From Streptomyces sp. f51 (GTDB lineage Bacteria > Actinomycetota > Actinomycetes > Streptomycetales > Streptomycetaceae), in assembly GCF_037940415.1 (NCBI RefSeq), contig NZ_CP149798.1:5241001-5305000 (forward strand): a DNA stretch of 64,000 nt. Reading direction: 5' to 3'. Positions 33,801-42,382 of the stretch are shown here, piece by piece. Below the pieces are notes generated by a model. That model was not told where the DNA came from, searched no databases, and saw only the letters and a list, made by a program, of their open reading frames with translations. How positions within the stretch are numbered: position 1 is the first letter of the stretch; each line of letters opens with the position of its first letter. The translations under genes were made by a program, and so were the position numbers.

Positions 33801-35159
33801 GTGAAGCGTATCGGCGAACATGCGGTGGTGCTGGGAGCGAGTATCTCGGGTCTACTCGCCGCCCGGGTGCTCTCCGAGGCATTCGACCGGGTAACGGTGG
33901 TAGAGCGTGACCAGCTGCCGGAGGGGCAGCGCACGCAGCGGCGAGGTGTGCCGCAGGGCCGCCACGCCCATGGCCTGCTCTCCAAGGGCGCGAAGATCTT
34001 CGAGGAGCTGTTCCCCGGGATACTCGACGACTTCGTTTCCGGTGGCGCGCCCGTCATCGACGGACCCTCCGAGCTGCGGATGAGCTTGGGCGGGCACTTG
34101 TTGTGCATGGACGGCGAGTACGCCGATCTGTCCCGCACCTACCAGCCGAGCCGGCCGCATCTGGAGAGCCGGCTCCGCGCCCGCATCGGGGATCTCGCGA
34201 AGATCAAGGTCATCGACGAGTGCCAGGTCACCGGCCTGGAGACCACCTCGGACAAGGACGCCGTCACCGGTGTGTGCGTCCGGTACGTGGGCAGCGGCTC
34301 CGAGGACGTGATCCCCGCCGACCTGGTGGTGGACGCGACCGGCCGGTCCGGACGGACCACCAAGTGGCTGGTCGAGATGGGATACGAGCCGCCGCTCGAG
34401 GAGCGTATCGACGTCGACATCATGTACACCAGCCGCTATCTGCGGCCGGCCCCCGGTTCGATGGGCCGTGAGAAGGTCGTGATCATCGGGCACGCACCGG
34501 GGAGCCCCAAGGGCGCGGAGTTCCTGGAGGAAGAGGACGGCCGCTGGGTCCTGACGCTGATCGGATACCGCGACCACCATCCGCCGACCGACCCGGCCGG
34601 GTGGGTGGAGTTCGCCAGGCCGCTGGTCCCCGAACACGTCTTCGCGGCGATCCGCGACGCCGAGCCGCTCAGCGAGATATCAGCGCACCGGTTCCCGGCG
34701 AGCGTGCGCCGCCGCTACGAGAAGCTGACCCGCTTCCCGCGCAGGCTGCTGGTGGTGGGCGACGCGATATCCAGCTTCAACCCCATCTACGCCCAGGGGA
34801 TGACGGTGGCCTCGCTCCAGGCGATGGCGCTGCGTGACTCGCTGAGCGGTGACCTCGATCAGGTCGCGCAACGGTTCTTCCGCAAGGCCGCCAAGCCCAT
34901 CGGTGTCGCCTGGAAGATGGCGACCGGCAGTGACCTGGCTCTTCCTCAGATCGAGGGCCCGAGGCCGCTTCCCGTGCGGCTCATCAACTCCTACATGGAC
35001 AAGGTGCTCGCCGCGGCCGAGACGGACATGGTCGTGGCCGAGAAATTCCTGAAAGTCCAGTACTTGCTCGAACCGCCGACAGCGGTGTGCACCCCGGGCA
35101 TCATGTGGCGCGTTTTCACGGCCAATCGCCGGCGGCGCTCCGCAGCACACACCAGTTAA
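33801..35159 (+). CDS. FAD-dependent aromatic monooxygenase
   Basis: This 452-residue flavoprotein shows AVVLGASISGLLAARVLSEAFDRVTVVERD (about 8-37), a Rossmann loop with GASISG in place of GxGxxG. DLVVDATGRSGRTTKWL is the second dinucleotide-binding motif, and RLLVVGDAISSFNPIYAQGMTVASLQA is the GD motif that contacts the FAD ribityl chain. The family hydroxylates aromatic rings with NAD(P)H and O2. As the gene divergent from the phz operon, it probably hydroxylates or oxidatively decarboxylates the phenazine core. GTG 33801 has AAGGA upstream; the frame extending to 33498 lies in promoter DNA. Confidence 0.86.
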   Translation: MKRIGEHAVVLGASISGLLAARVLSEAFDRVTVVERDQLPEGQRTQRRGVPQGRHAHGLLSKGAKIFEELFPGILDDFVSGGAPVIDGPSELRMSLGGHLLCMDGEYADLSRTYQPSRPHLESRLRARIGDLAKIKVIDECQVTGLETTSDKDAVTGVCVRYVGSGSEDVIPADLVVDATGRSGRTTKWLVEMGYEPPLEERIDVDIMYTSRYLRPAPGSMGREKVVIIGHAPGSPKGAEFLEEEDGRWVLTLIGYRDHHPPTDPAGWVEFARPLVPEHVFAAIRDAEPLSEISAHRFPASVRRRYEKLTRFPRRLLVVGDAISSFNPIYAQGMTVASLQAMALRDSLSGDLDQVAQRFFRKAAKPIGVAWKMATGSDLALPQIEGPRPLPVRLINSYMDKVLAAAETDMVVAEKFLKVQYLLEPPTAVCTPGIMWRVFTANRRRRSAAHTS

Positions 35160-35172
35160 TGGAGGTAACGAA

Positions 35173-36285
35173 ATGCCCCTCTCCATCGCCGACAAAATCC
35201 TTCGGCTCTCCCTGACCACGTTCCCGTTCATCGATGCGTCGCAGTTCTTTCCGTCGCTCTCCACGTACAAGGTGGACAGGGCCTTCGAGCTCGCCGAGTT
35301 CGAGGAGGCCATGAAGCACTTCTTCCGGGGGAACCCGCTCTTCTCCAAGTGCCACCTGGTGGAGCTGACCTTCGACACTCCCGAGGACTTCCCCCTCTCG
35401 TCCTTCCAGGAACTCCTCGCGGAAAAGTACGAGAGCTACTACGACAGCTTCCTGCTCGCCTCCGTCACCTATCGCTCCGACCCGCACCTCCAGGGCATCT
35501 TCACCTGCATACCGTTCCCCTTGCAGGACGGATACAAGGTCTTCCGGTTCCACCAGGCGCTGATGAGCACCCTGAAGACTCGGCAGGACGGCTTCCGGAT
35601 CGCCGAAGGCCTCGCGGAGCTGGAGATCAGGGCCGACGAGCTGGAAGCCTTCCTGCCGCCCGCTCAGTCCTCGCCCTCCGGTGCGACCAAGGAGCTCCCG
35701 GTCACCTTCACCGAAGGCTCCGCCGCGCCGGTCAGGATCGGCTCCTTCCTGGAAAGGATGAGGACGGACTTCCTCGACCGCGACAGCGCGAACATGTTCG
35801 TCCTCAAGAACAGCCTTTACTCGCCGAAGCTGCCCCTCGGCAACACGCTTCGGTTCCTGACGGTGCCGCGCAGCGTCATCGAGCAGAGCTCGGGAATCCA
35901 GATCCGTGACTACTACCGCGCCGAGGAGGAGCGCGAGATCGACGCGCTGTCCCGCATCGAGCGGCGAGAGGACTTCGTCGAGGCCGGCCAGGCCCGCATC
36001 GGGAAGATGATCGCCACGCCCGACGTCTTCGCCGTCAACAACTACGGCAACGTATCGGCGCACGACGGAACGGACGCCCGTGCGGACCAGGGCACGCTCG
36101 TGAAGTACGAGTGGCACATGCCGCTCATCGTGCTGGGGCTCACCGTGGGCGAGAGGTCCGGGCTCTCGTGGACCATCACCATTCGCGACAAGGCGTTCAA
36201 CTTCGCGACGGTCCGTCGAACCTCGCCGCAGGACGACACCGTCAAGGCGGCCACCGGAGGCAATCCGGCAGCGGCCGTCGCATGA
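35173..36285 (+). CDS. 370-residue protein of unknown function, phenazine cluster
   Basis: I do not recognise this family. It starts 13 bases after the FAD monooxygenase stop with a good site (GGAGG) and runs to a strong terminator, so the two are co-transcribed. It has no signal peptide, no clear transmembrane segment, and no nucleotide-binding or HHxxxDG-type acyltransferase motif. The middle (about 165-185) is a Ser/Pro-rich linker, which suggests two domains. The C-terminal half has a strand-like stretch (WHMPLIVLGLTVGERSGLSWTITIRDKAFNFATV). Position suggests a tailoring or binding role for the phenazine product. Confidence 0.75.
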   Translation: MPLSIADKILRLSLTTFPFIDASQFFPSLSTYKVDRAFELAEFEEAMKHFFRGNPLFSKCHLVELTFDTPEDFPLSSFQELLAEKYESYYDSFLLASVTYRSDPHLQGIFTCIPFPLQDGYKVFRFHQALMSTLKTRQDGFRIAEGLAELEIRADELEAFLPPAQSSPSGATKELPVTFTEGSAAPVRIGSFLERMRTDFLDRDSANMFVLKNSLYSPKLPLGNTLRFLTVPRSVIEQSSGIQIRDYYRAEEEREIDALSRIERREDFVEAGQARIGKMIATPDVFAVNNYGNVSAHDGTDARADQGTLVKYEWHMPLIVLGLTVGERSGLSWTITIRDKAFNFATVRRTSPQDDTVKAATGGNPAAAVA

Positions 36286-36362
36286 GACCGCCGGTGACGT
36301 GCAGGAACGAGGGGTCCGAGGCTCGGCCTCGGAGTAAATGACGTGACCCGCTCGTCTTCCAC

Positions 36363-36404
36363 CGGTCGGGTGGCCGGGGGCTCGTGCCCCCGGCCACCCG
36401 ACCG
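36363..36404. terminator. 19-bp perfect hairpin, right boundary of the phenazine block
   Basis: Arms 36363-36381 and 36386-36404 pair perfectly around TCGT, 78 bases after the unknown gene's stop. A smaller stem (CCGAGGC/GCCTCGG) lies just upstream near 36316-36332. The strength fits a main transcription terminator. Confidence 0.85.
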
Positions 36405-36497
36405 CGTCCCTGCCTCCGCCGCACCGATGGACACGTACCCAATGGACGCGCCGAGCGGTCCGCAACGATGCCGCGAACAGACGCGAGAGGCCTTTTG

Positions 36498-37361
36498 ATG
36501 ACCATCCCCGCCCTCCAGACGCTGACCCTCGCCGACGACCTGAGCATCACGCGGATGGGATACGGCGCGATGCAGCTGACCGGTCCCGGTGTCTTCGGAC
36601 CCCCCAAGGACCGCACTCGGGCGATCGCCGTGCTGCGCGCAGCGGTCGAGCTCGGCGTCACCCACATCGACACCAGCGACTTCTACGGGCCGACCGTCGT
36701 CAACGAACTGATCAAAGAGGCCCTGCACCCCTACCCGGCCGGTCTGCACATCGTCACCAAGGTCGGCGTCCGCCGCAGCGCCACCGGCGGCTGGATCACC
36801 TCCCTGGACCCCGCCGACCTCAAGGCCCAGGTCCACGAGAACCTCCGGCACCTCGGCCTGGAGACCCTGGACGTGGTCAATCTGCGCACGGCCGCGTTCG
36901 GCGGTGACGGGTCCTCGGTCGCCGAGTCGTTCGGCGCCCTGGCCGACCTGCGGGAGCAGGGCCTGATCCGTCACCTCGGCCTCAGCGGGATCACCGGCGC
37001 CCAGCTCACCGAGGCCCAGGCCATCGCCCCCGTGGTCACCGTGCAGAACCAGTACAACCTGGCCGACCGCGCCGACGACGCCCTCGTCGACCGCTGCGCC
37101 GAGGAGAACATCGCCTACGCCGCGTTCTTCCCCCTCGGCGGCGGATTCCACCCCCTGCGGTCACGGACCCTGCGCGACGTCGCCCGCCGCCTCGGCGCCA
37201 CCGAGCAACAGGTGGCGCTCGCCTGGCTGCTGCGGCGCTCGCCCACGACGGTGCTGATCCCCGGAACCTCCGGCGTCGCTCACCTGCGGGAGAACATCGC
37301 CGCGGCCGACCTGCGACTGCCCGACGAGGCGATCGCCGAACTCGACACCGTCGGGCAGTGA
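36498..37361 (+). CDS. Aldo/keto reductase
   Basis: This 287-residue (alpha/beta)8-barrel oxidoreductase has MGYGAMQLTGPGVFGPP at the N-terminus, the catalytic Asp and Tyr in GVTHIDTSDFYGPT (about 54-67), VTKVG with the catalytic Lys, and the NADP-binding C-terminal LIPGTSGVAHLRENIAA. It reduces aldehydes or ketones; the substrate is unknown. ATG 36498 has GAGAGG upstream. It follows the strong terminator at 36363-36404, so it is probably a separate unit. It could still act on a phenazine aldehyde, but a general detoxifying role is equally likely. Confidence 0.9.
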   Translation: MTIPALQTLTLADDLSITRMGYGAMQLTGPGVFGPPKDRTRAIAVLRAAVELGVTHIDTSDFYGPTVVNELIKEALHPYPAGLHIVTKVGVRRSATGGWITSLDPADLKAQVHENLRHLGLETLDVVNLRTAAFGGDGSSVAESFGALADLREQGLIRHLGLSGITGAQLTEAQAIAPVVTVQNQYNLADRADDALVDRCAEENIAYAAFFPLGGGFHPLRSRTLRDVARRLGATEQQVALAWLLRRSPTTVLIPGTSGVAHLRENIAAADLRLPDEAIAELDTVGQ

Positions 37362-37485
37362 CCCCGTGGGCCCGTGTGCGGACCGCGGGAGCCGCTGGAC
37401 CTCAACTCCAGGTTCCGCACCCGCATCGACGGCAGACTCGAACCAGACCAGCAGGACCACGCGACACTAGAGAAGGCGGCAACCC

Positions 37486-37815
37486 ATGAACATTCGAGAC
37501 CTCCACAACGAGTTCACCGCCGACCGCGCCGCCGCCGAGCGCGCCTACTACGGGAAGTACCTCACGCTCGAGGGAGTCTCCATCCGTACGGGCGAGAGCC
37601 AGTACGGCACGCCGGTGGTGGACGTGTCGGACTCCGCCGGAGGCCCCCACCTCGCCATCTTCGTGCTGCCCTTCGACCACCGGATCAAGGAATCCTTCCG
37701 GCTCGTGCGAAGCGTCCCCCTGGGCGTCCCCGTCACCGTCAGGGGAGAGTGCCGGGTCTTCAGCGAGGACGGAACGGTGCTGGTCATCAAGGAGTGCGAA
37801 ATCCTCACCCCGTGA
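37486..37815 (+). CDS. Small OB-fold (tRNA_anti-like) protein
   Basis: This 109-residue protein has the pattern of the tRNA_anti-like OB-fold family: FTADRAAAERAYYGKYLTLEGVSI, a hydrophobic strand series, LGVPVTVRGECRVFSEDGTVLVIKECEI. Such proteins are small beta barrels of unknown ligand, often exported, though no signal peptide is seen here. GAGAAGG precedes ATG 37486. It lies downstream of the aldo/keto reductase with a 124-base gap. No function can be assigned beyond the fold. Confidence 0.7.
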   Translation: MNIRDLHNEFTADRAAAERAYYGKYLTLEGVSIRTGESQYGTPVVDVSDSAGGPHLAIFVLPFDHRIKESFRLVRSVPLGVPVTVRGECRVFSEDGTVLVIKECEILTP

Positions 37816-38244
37816 GTCCCTTCGGGCCATCTCCCGGAGCGGCACCGCGTGACGGTCCAGCGGGCGGGGTGGGCCGGCGAGGTCGACAGGCACGGTCTTC
37901 CCGATCATGGGCTTCTCCACGCCCCGTGATCCGAGCGGAGGACCGTGCCTGTCCGCGCGTCATCGCCGGTGCCGCCCGCTCCTGACCGGCTCCGCGAGCC
38001 CCTGAGGGCGGGTGCGCGTGAATATCCACCACCAGGACGGTCGTCGGTGGAACGAGTCCGTCAATATCGCGTGATGAATTCCCCTCGGATCATCGACTGC
38101 CTTTACTTAAAGAGACACAGCCGCTCGTTCCGAAACGATCGCCCTTTCGCAGCGCTCGAGAAGAACGCATGACCGCGGACACGACCGACCCGCTCGCCGG
38201 CATTGACGGTGATGACGCATACGGGTTCGCGTCCTACACGAGAA
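37816..38244. other. Intergenic region with a long inverted repeat
   Basis: These 429 bases hold no convincing gene. GACAGGCACGGTC at 37885-37897 and its exact reverse complement at 37941-37953 enclose 43 bases with a second, imperfect nested pairing (GATCATGGGC with GCCCCGTGATC). It may terminate the upstream gene or be a remnant of a small mobile repeat. Confidence 0.55.
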
Positions 38245-38811
38245 ATGGACCAGTCAGTGACCACGAATCGCACCCTCGTCATTGTCGCCCACCCGAACCT
38301 CGCGGAATCCCGTGGCAACGCCACCTGGCTCGCCGGGATCAAGGACCTGGACAACGTCACCGTCCACGACCTCTACGAGACCTACCCCGATTTCAAGATC
38401 GATGCCGCACGCGAGCACGAACTGCTGCGCGAGCACGACACCATCGTTCTCCAGTTCCCGGTCTACTGGTACAGCGTGACCCCGCTGCTCAAGGCCTGGT
38501 TCGACGCGGTGCTCGTGCACGGTTTCGCCTTCACCTTCGACGGTTCCGCCTCGGCGCTCCAGGGCAAGAAGGCCTGGCTGGCCGTCACGGTCGGCAGCAC
38601 CCTGGAGACCTACGCCGAGGACGGCCTCGCCCGGCGGACCCTCGAGCAGTACCTCGCCCCGGTCGCTCAGACGCTGGAGTTCTGCCAGCTCGACTACCAG
38701 GGTTTCCACTCCGTCTACGGCATGATCTTCGACCCGCTGGACGAGGATCTCCTCCTGAACGCCAAGGAATACCGCAGGCTCCTCGCGACCAGTGAGACGC
38801 CGGTCGGCTGA
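38245..38811 (+). CDS. Flavodoxin-fold NAD(P)H:quinone oxidoreductase
   Basis: This 188-residue protein belongs to the Flavodoxin_2 / NQO1-KefF-MdaB family. TLVIVAHPNLAESRGN holds the FMN phosphate loop, DTIVLQFPVYWYSVTPLLKAWFDAVLVHGFAFTF (about 67-100) is the family hallmark, and KKAWLAVTVGSTLETYAEDG the second FMN loop. It reduces quinones by two electrons using FAD or FMN and could detoxify redox-active compounds such as phenazines. ATG 38245 is chosen; GTG 38257 is a possible shorter start. Confidence 0.88.
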   Translation: MDQSVTTNRTLVIVAHPNLAESRGNATWLAGIKDLDNVTVHDLYETYPDFKIDAAREHELLREHDTIVLQFPVYWYSVTPLLKAWFDAVLVHGFAFTFDGSASALQGKKAWLAVTVGSTLETYAEDGLARRTLEQYLAPVAQTLEFCQLDYQGFHSVYGMIFDPLDEDLLLNAKEYRRLLATSETPVG

Positions 38812-39031
38812 CGTCGATTATTCGTGAATTCCAAGAGTTCACGATTAATCACGGTGTTCCTTCTGGGGTTCGGCCCCAGGCAGCGCGTTCCTGCACATCA
38901 CCGCCGCTTCCTTCGCCGGACTCGACGAGAGTTCAGCGAAGGAAGCCCCCGCGACGAACCTCAAGTGGCACCGGGACCTGGTGGTGCCCGCCGCTCGGGT
39001 GGGTTTCAGATCACAGTGAGGGGAGAACGGG

Positions 39032-40573
39032 ATGTCCGCCGTGGCCGGGCTGCTCGCGATTCGTGAGCAGGTGTTGGCGGGGCCGAGTGCCGCGGCGACG
39101 GAGGCGCAGCACGCCAAGGGGAAGCTGACCGCGCGGGAGCGGATCGGGCTGCTGCTGGACGAGGATTCGTTCAACGAGGTCGAGCCGCTGCGCCGGCACC
39201 GGGCGACCGGTTTCGGCCTGGAGGCGAAGAAGCCCTACACCGACGGCGTGATCACCGGCTGGGGCACCGTCCACGGCCGCACGGTGTTCGTCTACGCGCA
39301 CGACTTCCGGATCTTCGGCGGGGCGCTGGGCGAGGCCCACGCCACGAAGATCCACAAGATCATGGACATGGCCATCGCGACCGGTGCGCCGCTGGTCTCG
39401 CTGAACGACGGCGCGGGCGCCCGGATCCAGGAGGGCGTCACCGCGCTCGCCGGCTACGGCGGCATCTTCCAGCGCAACACCCGCGCCTCGGGTGTCATCC
39501 CGCAGATCTCCGTGATGCTGGGCCCGTGCGCGGGCGGCGCCGCCTATTCGCCGGCGCTGACCGACTTCGTGTTCATGGTCCGCGAGACCTCGCAGATGTT
39601 CATCACGGGACCGGACGTGGTCAAGGCCGTCACCGGCGAGGAGATCACCCAGAACGGTCTGGGCGGCGCGGACGTGCACGCCGAGGTCTCCGGGGTGGCG
39701 CACTTCGCCTGCGACGACGAGCGGACCTGCCTGGAGGAGGTCCGCTTCCTGTTGTCGATGCTGCCGCAGAACAACCGCGAGACCCCGCCGGTGGAGATGA
39801 CCTTCGACCCGGCCGACCGCCGCTGCGAGGCGCTGCTCGACCTGGTCCCGGCCGACGGCAACCGCCCCTACGACATGCGCACGGTGATCGAGGAGCTGGC
39901 CGACGAGGGCCAGTTCATGGAGATCCACGAGCGCTGGGCCACCAACGTCATCTGCGCGCTCACCCGCATGGACGGGCAGGTCGTCGGCATCGTCGCCAAC
40001 CAGCCGCAGTCGCTGGCCGGTGTACTGGACATCCACGCCTCGGAGAAGGCCGCGCGGTTCGTGCAGCTGTGCGACGCCTTCAACATCCCGCTGGTCACCC
40101 TGCTGGACGTGCCCGGCTTCCTGCCGGGCGTGGACCAGGAGCACGGCGGGATCATCCGCCACGGCGCCAAGCTGCTGTACGCGTACTGCAACGCCACCGT
40201 GCCGCGGATCTCGCTGGTGCTGCGCAAGGCGTACGGCGGCGCGTACATCGTCATGGACTCGCGCTCGGTCGGCGCGGACCTCGCGTTCGCCTGGCCGACC
40301 AACGAGATCGCGGTGATGGGTGCCGAGGGCGCCGCCAACGTCGTCTTCCGCCGCGAGATCGCCGCCGCGGACGATCCGGAGGCCAAGCGCGTCGAGCTGG
40401 TGCAGCAGTACAAGGACGAGCTGATGCACCCCTACTACGCCGCCGAGCGCGGCCTGGTCGACGACGTGATCGACCCCGCCGGCACCCGCGAGGTGCTCAT
40501 CCGCTCCCTCCAGATGCTCCGCACCAAACACGCGGACCTCCCCGCCCGCAAGCACGGCAACCCACCCCAGTGA
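39032..40573 (+). CDS. Acyl-CoA carboxylase beta subunit (carboxyltransferase)
   Basis: This 513-residue protein is a complete carboxyltransferase chain of acetyl-/propionyl-CoA carboxylase. The N-terminal half contains GKLTARERIGLLLDEDSF, LNDGAGARIQEG and GPCAGGAAYSPALTDFVFMV. The C-terminal half has LLDVPGFLPGVDQEHGGIIRHGAKLLYAY and RKAYGGAYIVMDS. It transfers carboxyl from biotin to acyl-CoA, supplying malonyl- or methylmalonyl-CoA. The small epsilon subunit gene follows at once, which is typical for Streptomyces PccB/AccB. GAGGGGAG precedes ATG 39032. Confidence 0.95.
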   Translation: MSAVAGLLAIREQVLAGPSAAATEAQHAKGKLTARERIGLLLDEDSFNEVEPLRRHRATGFGLEAKKPYTDGVITGWGTVHGRTVFVYAHDFRIFGGALGEAHATKIHKIMDMAIATGAPLVSLNDGAGARIQEGVTALAGYGGIFQRNTRASGVIPQISVMLGPCAGGAAYSPALTDFVFMVRETSQMFITGPDVVKAVTGEEITQNGLGGADVHAEVSGVAHFACDDERTCLEEVRFLLSMLPQNNRETPPVEMTFDPADRRCEALLDLVPADGNRPYDMRTVIEELADEGQFMEIHERWATNVICALTRMDGQVVGIVANQPQSLAGVLDIHASEKAARFVQLCDAFNIPLVTLLDVPGFLPGVDQEHGGIIRHGAKLLYAYCNATVPRISLVLRKAYGGAYIVMDSRSVGADLAFAWPTNEIAVMGAEGAANVVFRREIAAADDPEAKRVELVQQYKDELMHPYYAAERGLVDDVIDPAGTREVLIRSLQMLRTKHADLPARKHGNPPQ

Positions 40574-40593
40574 GCGCACCGAAGGGGCAGCAG

Positions 40594-40794
40594 ATGGACC
40601 AGGGGGACCTCCGCATCATCCACGGCGACCCCACGCCCGAGGAACTCGCGGCGCTGATCGCGGTCCTGGCGGCCCGCACCGCCGCGCAGGGCGCCGCCGC
40701 TCCGCGGTTCGCCCACGGCAGCCGCCGCCCGCAGGCCCGCTGGCGCCGCCTGGAGCGCGTGGCCGGCTACCGCAGCCCCGTCTCCTGGCGCTGA
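40594..40794 (+). CDS. Acyl-CoA carboxylase epsilon subunit
   Basis: This 66-residue protein begins MDQGDLRIIHGDPTPEELAALI, the signature of the actinomycete epsilon chain that stabilises the carboxylase complex. The C-terminal half is Arg-rich and ends RSPVSWR. ATG 40594 has AAGGGG upstream. A GTG at 40570 overlapping the beta-chain stop is in frame and would add eight residues; the ATG is better supported by its ribosome binding site. Confidence 0.85.
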   Translation: MDQGDLRIIHGDPTPEELAALIAVLAARTAAQGAAAPRFAHGSRRPQARWRRLERVAGYRSPVSWR

Positions 40795-40850
40795 CGGCGC
40801 CGAAGGAAGCGAACGCTCAGGTCGGCGCCCGCATCCCCGGCACGCGTTTC

Positions 40851-42218
40851 CTAGCACTCGATGATGTTCACCGCGAGACCGCCGCGGGCCGTCTCCTTGT
40901 ACTTGACGCTCATGTCGGCGCCGGTCTCCTTCATGGTCTTGATGACCTTGTCGAGGGAGACCAGATGCGAGCCGTCGCCGCGCATCGCCATCCGGGCCGC
41001 CGTCACGGCCTTCACCGCGGCCATGCCGTTGCGCTCGATGCACGGGATCTGGACCAGGCCGCCGACCGGGTCGCAGGTCAGGCCGAGGTTGTGCTCCATC
41101 CCGATCTCGGCGGCGTTCTCGACCTGCTCGGGGCTGCCGCCCAGCACCTCGGCGAGCGCTCCGGCCGCCATGGAGCAGGCCGAGCCGACCTCGCCCTGGC
41201 AGCCGACCTCGGCGCCCGAGATGGAGGCGTTCTCCTTGAACAGCATGCCGATCGCTCCGGCCGCGAGCAGGAACCGTACGACCCCGTCCTCGTCGGCGCC
41301 CGGCACGAAGTTGATGTAGTAGTGCAGCACCGCGGGGATGATGCCCGCCGCGCCGTTGGTCGGGGCGGTGACGACCCGGCCGCCCGCCGCGTTCTCCTCG
41401 TTCACGGCCATCGCGTAGAGGGTGATCCACTCCATCGCGTGGGCCAGCGGATCGCCCTCGGCGCGCAGCTGGCGGGCGGAGAGGGGGGCACGGCGGCGGA
41501 CCTTGAGACCGCCGGGCAGGATGCCCTCGCGGGTCATGCCGCGCGAGACGCAGGCCTGCATCACGCGCCAGATCCCGAGGAGCCCCTCGCGGATCTCCTC
41601 CTCGGTGCGCCAGGCCCGCTCGTTCTCCAGCATCAGGGCGGAGATCGACAGACCGGTCTCCTTGGTGAGCCGCAGCAGCTCGTCGCCCGTGCGGAACGGG
41701 TACTTCAGGACCGTGTCGTCGAGCTTGATGCGGTCCTCGCCGACCGCGTCCTCGTCGACCACGAAGCCGCCGCCGACCGAGTAGTACGTCTTCTCCAGCA
41801 CGAGGTCGCCCGAGGCGTCGTACGCGAAGATCGTCATGCCGTTGGCGTGGTACGGCAGGGCCTTGCGGCGGTGCAGGATCAGGTCGTCGTCGAAGGAGAA
41901 GCCGATCTCGTGCTCGCCGAGCAGCCGGATCCGGCCCGAGGTCCTGATCTGCTCGACGCGCTCGTCGGCGCCCTCCACGTCCACCGTGCGGGGCGAGGCG
42001 CCCTCCAGACCGAGCAGCACCGCCTTGGGGGTGCCGTGGCCGTGGCCGGTGGCGCCCAGCGAGCCGTACAGCTCGGCGCGTATCGACGCGACCTGGGCCA
42101 GTACGTCCTCGTTGCGCAGGCGCCGGGCGAACATGCGCGCGGCGCGCATCGGGCCCACCGTGTGGGAGCTGGACGGGCCGATGCCGATCGAGAACAGGTC
42201 GAAGACCGAGATGGCCAC
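40851..42218 (-). CDS. sdaA: L-serine ammonia-lyase (iron-sulfur)
   Basis: This 455-residue enzyme deaminates L-serine to pyruvate. It is the single-chain iron-sulfur type: an N-terminal beta domain (FDLFSIGIGPSSSHTVGPMRAARMF) and a C-terminal alpha domain with VTAPTNGAAGIIPAVLHYY, GAEVGCQGEVGSACSMAAGAL and GLTCDPVGGLVQIPCIERN, whose cysteines hold the cluster. It ends in NIIEC with a terminal Cys. GTG 42218 has AAGGAG upstream. It is downstream of glyA, so serine made or used by glycine metabolism can be drained to pyruvate. Confidence 0.95.
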   Translation of the reverse strand: MAISVFDLFSIGIGPSSSHTVGPMRAARMFARRLRNEDVLAQVASIRAELYGSLGATGHGHGTPKAVLLGLEGASPRTVDVEGADERVEQIRTSGRIRLLGEHEIGFSFDDDLILHRRKALPYHANGMTIFAYDASGDLVLEKTYYSVGGGFVVDEDAVGEDRIKLDDTVLKYPFRTGDELLRLTKETGLSISALMLENERAWRTEEEIREGLLGIWRVMQACVSRGMTREGILPGGLKVRRRAPLSARQLRAEGDPLAHAMEWITLYAMAVNEENAAGGRVVTAPTNGAAGIIPAVLHYYINFVPGADEDGVVRFLLAAGAIGMLFKENASISGAEVGCQGEVGSACSMAAGALAEVLGGSPEQVENAAEIGMEHNLGLTCDPVGGLVQIPCIERNGMAAVKAVTAARMAMRGDGSHLVSLDKVIKTMKETGADMSVKYKETARGGLAVNIIEC

Positions 42219-42382
42219 GGGAACTCCTTGCTGGTTTCACCGGACGCCGTTGTCCGGTGGAGGTGGTGCGGGACTGCATGGAACGGGGCACCGCGCTCTG
42301 CTTCCAGTGTGCGCGGTGCCCCGGATGTCCGTACGAACACAGACCGTACGGGTGACAAATATATGGCGAGAAGCCTACGAAA

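Noticed and set aside
36427..36498. 23-codon frame overlapping the aldo/keto reductase start (TGATG)
   Set aside because: It has no ribosome binding site and an ordinary composition; the overlap is probably chance.
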